A DNA stretch of 64,000 nucleotides. It comes from Amycolatopsis sp. CA-230715. Its GTDB lineage: Bacteria; Actinomycetota; Actinomycetes; Mycobacteriales; Pseudonocardiaceae. Position 1 is the first letter of the stretch. Each line of letters begins with the position of its first letter. Shown here in pieces: positions 42,539 through 48,898 of this stretch. The translations under genes were made by a program, and so were the position numbers. The stretch is taken from assembly GCF_018736145.1 (NCBI RefSeq), contig NZ_CP059997.1, positions 9,237,501 to 9,301,500 on the forward strand, given 5' to 3'. Below the pieces are notes generated by a model. The model did not search any database. It saw only the letters and a program-made list of their open reading frames with translations, and was not told the DNA's origin.

Positions 42539-43516
42539 GTGACCGCGGCGATCGAGACCGAAGGCCTTCGGAAAAGCTACGGGAAGAACGAGGCGTTGCG
42601 CGGGGTCGACCTCCGCGTGCCCGCGGGCACCGTGCTCGGGGTGCTCGGGCGGAACGGGGCGGGCAAGACCACGACCGTCCGGATCCTGTCGACCCTGCTC
42701 ACCCCGAACGCCGGTCGCGCCACCGTGGCGGGCTTCGACGTGGTGCGGGAGCAGGCACAGGTCCGGCGCCGCATCGGGCTCGCCGGGCAGTACGCGGCCG
42801 TCGACGGCGACCTCACCGGCCGGGAAAACCTCGTCCTGCTCGGCAAACTGCTGCACCTCGGCCGCCGGATCGCGAAAGCGCGCGCCGCCGAACTGCTCAC
42901 CCAGTTCGATCTCACCGGCGCGGCGGACCGCCCGGCCAGAACGTACTCGGGCGGGATGCGCCGCCGCCTCGACCTCGCGAGCTGCCTCATCGCGCGCCCG
43001 CCGGTGATCTTCCTCGACGAACCGACCACCGGCCTGGACCCGTCGAGCCGCTCTTCGCTGTGGGCCGCGATCCGCGCCGAAGCCGCCGCCGGTGCCACGG
43101 TCCTGCTCACCACGCAGTACCTCGAAGAGGCCGACAAGCTCGCGGACCGGATCGTGGTCATCGACGGCGGGAAGGTGGTCGCCGAAGGCAGCCCCGACGA
43201 GCTCAAGCGGACCGTCGGCGGCGAATGGCTCGAAATCGTCGTCGCCGACCCGCGGAACGCCGCGCAGGCACGGGAGATCCTGATCGCGGAGGGCGGCGAC
43301 GCCGTCTCGGCGGAGACAGAGGGTTCCCGCGTCCGCGCGCCGGTCCCCGGCGGCGTCGGCGGAATCGGCAGGGTGGCCGCGCGGCTCGACACCGCCGGGA
43401 TCGCCGTGCTCGACTTCGCGCTGCGGCGGCCGTCGCTCGACGACGTGTTCTTCGCCATCACCGCGTCCGGCGGCGCGGAAACCGTTGCACCGAAAGAGAA
43501 GGAGTTCGTGGCGTGA
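42539..43516 (+). CDS. ABC exporter ATP-binding protein (DrrA-like)
   Basis: This 325-aa protein has Walker A GRNGAGKTT, Q-loop region LAGQYAAVDGDLTG, signature YSGGM, Walker B VIFLDEPTTGLD and the switch His replaced in the TTQYLEEAD segment, as in the DrrA family. The C-terminal 90 residues are the extra domain typical of daunorubicin-type resistance ATPases. It starts at a GTG with GGGGTGACG just upstream. With the permease encoded in overlap it should export the finished lipopeptide and give self-resistance. Confidence 0.9.
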   Translation: MTAAIETEGLRKSYGKNEALRGVDLRVPAGTVLGVLGRNGAGKTTTVRILSTLLTPNAGRATVAGFDVVREQAQVRRRIGLAGQYAAVDGDLTGRENLVLLGKLLHLGRRIAKARAAELLTQFDLTGAADRPARTYSGGMRRRLDLASCLIARPPVIFLDEPTTGLDPSSRSSLWAAIRAEAAAGATVLLTTQYLEEADKLADRIVVIDGGKVVAEGSPDELKRTVGGEWLEIVVADPRNAAQAREILIAEGGDAVSAETEGSRVRAPVPGGVGGIGRVAARLDTAGIAVLDFALRRPSLDDVFFAITASGGAETVAPKEKEFVA

Positions 43517-44301
43517 CGACGCTCGGCGACATCGCGGCACTGGCCGGACGGCGCATCACGGCGATGTGGCGCTCGCCCGCGAAGGTGATCGGCGTGCTGA
43601 TGATGCCGATCAGCATGGTGCTCGTGCTCGGCTACCTCTTCGACGGCTCGATCGCGCTTCCCGACGGGCAGCGCTACGTCGACTACCTGACCGCGGGCGT
43701 CGCGGTGCAGGTCGGGCTCGCCTGCGTGGCCACCAGCGCGCTCGGCATCGCCGACGACCTCCGCGGCGGGCTCGCCGACCGGTTCCGGTCGCTGCCGATC
43801 CGCCGCAGCGCCGTCCTGTTCGGACACACGATCTCCGAGCTCTCCCTCGTCGCCGTCGGCATCGCGGCCACCAGCGGGATCGCGGCGCTGCTCGGCTGGC
43901 GCATCCACGCATCGCCGCTGTCCGCGATCGCCGGGTTCGCGCTGCTGCTGCTGTTCTCCTACGGCATGCTCTGGGTCGGTGTCCTCATCGGACTGTCCAT
44001 TCGCGGCACCGAGGCGATCAGCTCCACCGCCGCGATGATCATGGTATTCGGGTCGTTCGTGTCGAACGCCTTCGTACCCCTGCGGGGCCTGCCGGACTGG
44101 CTCGCGACGGTCTCCGCGTGGAACCCGGTCAGTTCGGTGGTGGCCGCCTGCCGCACGCTCTGGGGCAACCCCACCGTGGTCACCGGCACCGGTTTCGCCG
44201 AACAGCACGCCACCCTCATCGCCGTGGCCGTGCTCGCACTGGTGCTCCTCGTGACGGTCACCGCGAGCAGCCGCGTGTACCGTCGCGCCGTCGCGGGCTG
44301 A
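43513..44301 (+). CDS. ABC-2 type permease (DrrB-like)
   Basis: This 262-aa membrane protein starts at the GTG at 43513, overlapping the ATPase stop by GTGA. Six hydrophobic segments are visible (VIGVLMMPISMVLVLGYLF, LTAGVAVQVGLACVATSA, SELSLVAVGIAATSGIAALLG, AIAGFALLLLFSYGMLWVGVLIGL, AMIMVFGSFVSNAFVPL, LIAVAVLALVLLVTV). The ABC-2 loop around GIADDLRGGLADRFRSLPIRRSAV is conserved. It forms the membrane part of the exporter. It ends convergently with the PAS-LuxR gene, 26 bases away. Confidence 0.9.
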   Translation: MTTLGDIAALAGRRITAMWRSPAKVIGVLMMPISMVLVLGYLFDGSIALPDGQRYVDYLTAGVAVQVGLACVATSALGIADDLRGGLADRFRSLPIRRSAVLFGHTISELSLVAVGIAATSGIAALLGWRIHASPLSAIAGFALLLLFSYGMLWVGVLIGLSIRGTEAISSTAAMIMVFGSFVSNAFVPLRGLPDWLATVSAWNPVSSVVAACRTLWGNPTVVTGTGFAEQHATLIAVAVLALVLLVTVTASSRVYRRAVAG

Positions 44302-44327
44302 CCGGTCCCGCGACGGCGCCGTCGGTG

Positions 44328-45041
44328 TCACGGCGCCCGGTGCTGCTGCGGAACCTTCGGCGGCCAGGCATCCGGCGTCAGCAGCCCCAGCACGTAGGAG
44401 CGCGAAACCAGTTCGGCGCGGTTCTTCACCTTCAGCTTCCGCAGCATCCGGTGGATGTGGTACTCCACGCCCTGCCTGCTCAGGTAGAGCTTCCTGGCCA
44501 TCTCCGCCGTGGTCGTGCCCTCGGCGATGCCCTGCAGAATGCGCGCGTCGAGATCGGTGAGCCTGCCGCTGCCCGTCCCACCGTCGGTGCCGGGACGCCG
44601 TCCACGATGCGGCAGGCACAGCAGGAGCACCGCGGCCCTGCCTTCGGTGTTCTCCGGCAGCGCCGTCGCGACGACGGTCACCGGCGCCGCGGCGATCCCG
44701 GAGACGAGCTGGTGGAACTGGTCGCGGAACACGCGGTCCTTCCGGCGCGCGAGCCGGATCAGCCGCTGTTCCACGCGCTGGGCCACGTAGGGGTGCAGCA
44801 GCGCGGGAAACGTGGACGACCGCACCTCGGCCGAGGACCGGCCGACCAGCGCGAGCAGTTCCGGGTTGGCGTCGAGGACGCGCAGCTCGCGGTCCAAAAT
44901 CGCCAGCGAAACACCGGAGTTTTCGAAGAACGACGAGAAGATGTGCTCGTATTCACGGGTCAGGCCATAAGGGAAATCGACCTGTTCCAGGGGACGATCG
45001 GCCACGGCAACGCCGTGGGGTGCCATCGGAGCAATAGTCAT
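44328..45041 (-). CDS. PAS-LuxR transcriptional regulator
   Basis: This is a 237-aa protein. Residues about 30-130 form a PAS fold (IFSSFFENSGVSLAILDRELRVLDANPELLALVGRS), and residues about 160-225 a LuxR HTH (LTDLDARILQGIAEGTTTAEMARKLYLSRQGVEYHIHRMLRKLKVKNRAELV). This is the PimM-type architecture found in several polyene clusters, with a somewhat longer N-terminus and a Pro-rich tail. I chose the ATG at 45041 with AGAGG 8 bases upstream. It has its own promoter region, rich in inverted repeats. It probably activates one or more pathway operons in response to an unknown ligand. Confidence 0.88.
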   Translation of the reverse strand: MTIAPMAPHGVAVADRPLEQVDFPYGLTREYEHIFSSFFENSGVSLAILDRELRVLDANPELLALVGRSSAEVRSSTFPALLHPYVAQRVEQRLIRLARRKDRVFRDQFHQLVSGIAAAPVTVVATALPENTEGRAAVLLLCLPHRGRRPGTDGGTGSGRLTDLDARILQGIAEGTTTAEMARKLYLSRQGVEYHIHRMLRKLKVKNRAELVSRSYVLGLLTPDAWPPKVPQQHRAP

Positions 45042-45118
45042 CGGTAGCCTCTGTTCGCCATCACGGAAACATGGAGACGGGGATTTCCGAATCATTCTTC
45101 GTGGAATCACCGTCGCGG

Positions 45119-45138
45119 GAATCGCGTCTTCGCGATTC
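45119..45138. promoter_or_regulatory. perfect 8-bp inverted repeat upstream of the PAS-LuxR gene
   Basis: GAATCGCG and CGCGATTC are separated by TCTT, centred about 88 bases upstream of the start codon and just downstream of the predicted -10 box. The dyad is perfect and would sit over the start of the transcript, suiting a repressor or autoregulatory site. Confidence 0.45.
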
Positions 45139-45168
45139 ACGATCGCCGGATCACTGCCGACAACCATG

Positions 45169-45197
45169 ACTCTATGGAGCCGGTTTTTCACCGTCAA
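45169..45197 (-). promoter_or_regulatory. sigma-70-like promoter of the PAS-LuxR gene
   Basis: On the minus strand TTGACG (complement of 45192-45197) and TAGAGT (complement of 45169-45174) are separated by exactly 17 bases. The transcript would begin near 45162, giving a leader of about 120 bases. It is the clearest vegetative-type promoter in the window. Confidence 0.5.
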
Positions 45198-45243
45198 CAC
45201 GACCAGGTGAACCCGCCCTAATCCCGTGGTGCGCGACCGCACT

Positions 45244-45282
45244 GTTCGGTCGCCCCGCCGACCGAACGGTTCGGTTCGGTCG
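45244..45282. repeat. three 9-bp elements in alternating orientation with a 15-bp period
   Basis: GTTCGGTCG (45244-45252), its complement CGACCGAAC (45259-45267) and GTTCGGTCG again (45274-45282) occur exactly every 15 bases, with 6-base spacers. The central element can pair with either neighbour, so the array is either a multi-site operator or a pair of mutually exclusive hairpins. It lies between the aminotransferase terminator and the PAS-LuxR promoter. Confidence 0.55.
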
Positions 45283-45298
45283 ATCCACCCCGAACATG

Positions 45299-45332
45299 CC
45301 GGTGCCGCACCCCCGAGGGAGTGCGGCACCGG
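45299..45332 (-). terminator. hairpin terminator of the aminotransferase/aminomutase operon
   Basis: A perfect 12-bp stem (CCGGTGCCGCAC at 45299-45310 and its complement at 45321-45332, loop of ten) begins 19 bases after the aminotransferase stop codon. Confidence 0.75.
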
Positions 45333-45351
45333 TGTTTCGCAGGCGGATCGG

Positions 45352-46611
45352 CTACTCGGTGAGCCTCGCGAAGGCATCACGGAGCGTGTCCAGCTGCGCG
45401 GCCACATGGGGCAACGCGACCGGGTCGGGAGCCCGGAGCGCCGCCCACCGCTCGGCCGGGGTCTCGCCGTACAACATGCTGGTCGCGGCGCGGAACCGGA
45501 GGCACCGCGGAACGTCGCCGAGGTGGTGCCCGCCCAGCACCGCCACACCGAGCCGCTCGATCAGGTATTCCTGCAGTGATGCCGAATCCGTAACCGATTT
45601 CGCGGCCAGCACCGCCCTCGCCTGCTCGAAGTCCGGGTACACGTAGAAGCCGCCGGTCGGCCTCCGGCAGACCGCACCAGCCTCGGTCACGATGGCGTGC
45701 ACGGCCGCCGCGACCGAACCATGCAACCGGACACTAGCGCTCAGATGAGCAACGACCTCGTCTGGCTCGGACAACGCGTGGACGGCGACCTCCTGCATCG
45801 GACCCGCCAGCGTCGACCAGATCTCGCTGCCGACACCCAGCACCCGCGAGCGGAGCCACCGCCCCTTGCCGGTGTCGGGAAACCGCGCGAACCCGATCCG
45901 CCAGCCCCCGAGCGCGAGGCTCTTGCTCAGCCCGGAGGTGACCACCGTGCGGTCCGGCACGAACTCGGCGGGACTCGTCACGCTCGCGCCGTCCTCGTGG
46001 AGGATGTCCCGGTAGATCTCGTCCGAGATGATCAGGAGATCCTCTTCCTCGGCGATCTCGCACAGCCTGCGCACCGTTTCCCGCGACGGATACGTGCCGG
46101 TCGGGTTGTCCGGCAGCGTGAGCAGCAGGATCCGGGGATCACCACCCGCCGCGCGGTGCGCCCGGATCGCCTCGGGGAGCCGCTCCGGGTCGGGCACGCC
46201 GCCGCTCTCGGCGGGAATCGGGACCTCCAGCACGCCACGCCCGGCCAGCCGCGCCTGCGGCTCGTAGGTCACCCAGCACGGCTTGGGCAGGATCACCGAG
46301 CCCTCGAGTGCCGCCATCAGCGCGAACAGGATCGGCTTGCTGCCCGGCGCGAGCACCGTCTGCTCCGGACCGGTCGCCAGTCCCCGCCGCGTGAAGTAGC
46401 CCGCCGCCGCCTCCCGTGCGTCCTCGGCACCAGCGATCGGCCCGTAGGCGTTCCGCTGCGCTCCGGCACTCAAACGAGCGACCAGGAAATCGGGAACCGG
46501 AAGCTGCGATTCACCGAACCCGAGGTGAACGAGCGACCGGCCCTCGGCGCGGAGCCGGTTCACCGCCTCGTCGAGCGCCAGGTTGGGCGAGGTCGCGAAC
46601 ACCGCGGTCAC
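45352..46611 (-). CDS. class I/II PLP-dependent aminotransferase
   Basis: This is a 419-aa protein. The fold-type I motifs are clear: TLPDNPTGT (Asn169), IISDEIY (Asp197, Tyr200), SGLSKSLALGGWRIG (Schiff-base Lys230, Arg238). It starts at the GTG at 46611, which has GGAGG 4 bases upstream and overlaps the aminomutase stop by GTGA. The tight coupling implies it acts before or after the aminomutase, for example transaminating a beta-amino acid or supplying the amino donor of an unusual building block. The sequence alone does not fix its substrate; aspartate- or aromatic-type enzymes share these motifs. Confidence 0.85.
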   Translation of the reverse strand: MTAVFATSPNLALDEAVNRLRAEGRSLVHLGFGESQLPVPDFLVARLSAGAQRNAYGPIAGAEDAREAAAGYFTRRGLATGPEQTVLAPGSKPILFALMAALEGSVILPKPCWVTYEPQARLAGRGVLEVPIPAESGGVPDPERLPEAIRAHRAAGGDPRILLLTLPDNPTGTYPSRETVRRLCEIAEEEDLLIISDEIYRDILHEDGASVTSPAEFVPDRTVVTSGLSKSLALGGWRIGFARFPDTGKGRWLRSRVLGVGSEIWSTLAGPMQEVAVHALSEPDEVVAHLSASVRLHGSVAAAVHAIVTEAGAVCRRPTGGFYVYPDFEQARAVLAAKSVTDSASLQEYLIERLGVAVLGGHHLGDVPRCLRFRAATSMLYGETPAERWAALRAPDPVALPHVAAQLDTLRDAFARLTE

Positions 46612-47948
46612 CGGTCCTCCTTGGTCAGCGACTGGGACTGGACGGCCTCCAGGATGTCGGGCGGGGTGCCCGGCACCAAGTCCAGTTCGTCGAGCCACGC
46701 CGCGTCGCGGTCGAGGCGGGCGAAGAACGGGCGCCCGGTGAGCGCGGGTTCCCTGCCCTGCATGAACCTCAGCTGCAGCAGGCTCTCGCCGCCGATCTCG
46801 GCGGTGCCGTCCACGATCACCTTGCCCGGGGTCGCGGACATGACCGGGCCGCGGACCGTCCTCGCCAGCCCGGGAAGCCGGCGGTAGGCCGATGCGAACA
46901 ACTCGTACGCGCGGGCCAGCGGGACCTTGAAGTAGTCGTGCGGGCCGGTGTCGCGCGCGACGAACAGGTAGTACGGCACCGCGCCCGCAGCGAACTCCCC
47001 CGACCACAGCTCCGCCAGCGCGTCCGCGTCGTCGTTGACGTGCGCGATCAACGGGGACTGGCAGTACATCCGCGCCCCCGTCGAAAGGATCCGCCTGATC
47101 GCCTGCTGTGCGATGTCGGTGGACAGCTCGCGGCCGTGGCTGTAATGCGCCATCACCGCGAGCGTCCGCCCGGAGTCCACCACTTGCTGGTACAGCCGGA
47201 GCGTGTCGTCGGCGTCGGCGTCGGTGACGAAGCGCTGCGGCCAGTACGCCACCGACTTCGTGCCGATCCTGATGGTGCGGACGGTGTCGACGGCGAGCAG
47301 CGGTTCGAGGTGCACCCGCAGGCGCTCCGCCGACATCACCATGGGGTCCCCGCCGGTCACCAGCACGTCGGTGACCTCGGGATGCGCGCGAAGGTAGCGA
47401 ACGAGGTCGTCCGCCTCCTTCACCGCGAACCGCAGGTCCTGGTCCCCGACGAATTGCGCCCACCGGAAGCAGTAGGTGCAGTAGGTGTGGCAGGTTTGGC
47501 CCTGCTGCGGGAAGTACAGCACCGTCTGGCGGTACTTGTGCTGGAGTCCCTGCAGGTTTTCCCCGCCGAGGCTCGGCACGTTCAGTTCCAGTTGCCCGGA
47601 CGGATGCGGGTTCAGGCTCTGGCGGATCCGCTTCACCACGGCCGGGAGTTCGGCACGGCGGCCGGGACCGCTCGCCACCTTGGCCAGCGCCTGCTCATCA
47701 GCCTTGGACAGCATCCCGTCCTGCGGGAACACCAGCTGGAAGATCGGGTCCTCCGGCACGCGCGTCCAGTCGATGAGCTCGGAAAGCACGTACTCGTTCA
47801 CCCGGAACGGCAGCACGAGCGAAAAGAGCCGGATGGTCTCCGCCAGCTCCTCCGGTACCGGGAAGCGCCGCAGGATCTCGTCGAGCTTGCTCGGCCCGTA
47901 CGCCTCGAACCTGGTGCCGATCGGGGTTGGATGCGTTAACAGCTTCAC
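46608..47948 (-). CDS. KamA-family radical SAM amino acid 2,3-aminomutase
   Basis: This protein of about 446 aa is read from the GTG at 47948. The radical SAM cluster motif is CHTYCTYC (Cys153, 157, 160). A GGDPM motif follows (VLVTGGDPMVMSAERL), then IRIGTKSVAYWPQRF and the PLP-lysine region TPGKVIVDG. Lysine 2,3-aminomutase binds the substrate side chain with two Asp. The first is possibly kept (YLFVARDTG), but the second, in the FVVDAPGGGGK region, is replaced here (GPVMSATPGK). The substrate may therefore not be lysine. It should turn an alpha- into a beta-amino acid, and it shares an operon with the aminotransferase next to the A-T gene. Confidence 0.85.
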   Translation of the reverse strand: MKLLTHPTPIGTRFEAYGPSKLDEILRRFPVPEELAETIRLFSLVLPFRVNEYVLSELIDWTRVPEDPIFQLVFPQDGMLSKADEQALAKVASGPGRRAELPAVVKRIRQSLNPHPSGQLELNVPSLGGENLQGLQHKYRQTVLYFPQQGQTCHTYCTYCFRWAQFVGDQDLRFAVKEADDLVRYLRAHPEVTDVLVTGGDPMVMSAERLRVHLEPLLAVDTVRTIRIGTKSVAYWPQRFVTDADADDTLRLYQQVVDSGRTLAVMAHYSHGRELSTDIAQQAIRRILSTGARMYCQSPLIAHVNDDADALAELWSGEFAAGAVPYYLFVARDTGPHDYFKVPLARAYELFASAYRRLPGLARTVRGPVMSATPGKVIVDGTAEIGGESLLQLRFMQGREPALTGRPFFARLDRDAAWLDELDLVPGTPPDILEAVQSQSLTKEDR

Positions 47949-48178
47949 GGGCTTGTTTCCCTTTCCTGCGAATAGCACGCGGGTGAGCCCACTGCACGGA
48001 TTTGACAATTCTTCACTTCGTCGGCGACGCTACTTCCCACGCGCATGGCAGAATGCTCGAAACACCGGCGCGCCCGAAAACCCCTTGGTGCGTCGGCATT
48101 GTCTGGCATCAGGCAACACGGTGCGGGGATAACTTCGGCTCGCGACTACTTCCGTTGCGGTTCGAAAGGGTGGATCCG

Positions 48179-48898
48179 GTGAGCATGAAGGTATATTGCT
48201 GTCCGTTCGCGGGCGCGGGCGCGTCGATCTACCGTGAGTGGTCGCCGCCCCCTGGCTCCGGGGTCGAGCTCCAGCCGCTGCAGTTCCCCGGCAGGGAAGA
48301 GCAGTTCGACCTCGCCGCGCTCGACACCGTCCCCGCTCTGGTCGCGCACGCGCTGGCGCAGGTCCGCGAGACCGCGGCACCCGGCGAGGAGCTGGTGCTG
48401 TTCGGGCACAGCTCCGGGGCGGTCGTGGCTCTCGAACTGGCCAGGACGATCGCCGAATCCGGTGAATTCCGGGTCGCGCACCTGGTGGTCAGCGGGGCCC
48501 CCGACCCGTTCACACCGCTCGACCTCGGCCTGCGCGGGCTTTCCGACGGCGAATTCGTCCGCTCGGTGGAGAAGATCGCGGGGTTCAGCCATCCCGCGCT
48601 CGCCCAGCCGGAACTGCGGGAGATCCTGTTGCCGCCGCTGCGCGCCGACATGCTCGCCCGCGACGACTACGTGGCGCCGGCCGACGCCCCGCTGCCCGTG
48701 CCGATCACCGCGATCCGCGGCGAGCACGACCAGCTCGTCTCCCCGGAATCCCTTGCCGCGTGGCAGAACGCCACCTCGGCGGGCTGCACGGTCACCGAGC
48801 TTCCCGGCGAGCACATGTACTTCCTCGCAGACCCGTCGCCCCTGCTCCGGCTCCTCGCCGAGACGATCACCCGCACGACAGCGGAGGCGGCCCGGTGA
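48179..48898 (+). CDS. type II thioesterase
   Basis: This 239-aa alpha/beta hydrolase is typical of editing thioesterases in NRPS/PKS clusters. The opening is CCPFAGAGASIYREW, the nucleophile motif GHSSG (Ser78), the acid in GEHDQLVSPES and the His in PGEHMYFL. It starts at GTG 48179 (GAAAGGG upstream) or ATG 48185. It overlaps the A-T gene by GTGA, so the two are made together. It may clear misprimed carriers. Because T2 and T4 of the NRPS lack A domains, it could also be the enzyme that shuttles the aminoacyl group from the A-T protein, as alpha/beta hydrolases do in the syringomycin and coronatine systems. Confidence 0.88.
   Translation: MSMKVYCCPFAGAGASIYREWSPPPGSGVELQPLQFPGREEQFDLAALDTVPALVAHALAQVRETAAPGEELVLFGHSSGAVVALELARTIAESGEFRVAHLVVSGAPDPFTPLDLGLRGLSDGEFVRSVEKIAGFSHPALAQPELREILLPPLRADMLARDDYVAPADAPLPVPITAIRGEHDQLVSPESLAAWQNATSAGCTVTELPGEHMYFLADPSPLLRLLAETITRTTAEAAR

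Noticed and set aside
44302..44327. Terminator between the ABC permease and PAS-LuxR genes
   Set aside because: CGACGGCGCCGTCG there is a perfect palindrome but has no loop, so a normal intrinsic hairpin is not supported.
45077..45092. PimM-like operator upstream of the PAS-LuxR gene
   Set aside because: The core GGGATTTCC fits the PimM consensus at the centre, but only about 11 of 16 positions match. A similar core also occurs by chance near 8104 in an unrelated promoter.
48002..48007. TTGACA as -35 box for the thioesterase gene
   Set aside because: No acceptable -10 hexamer stands 16-19 bases downstream, and the start codon is about 170 bases away.
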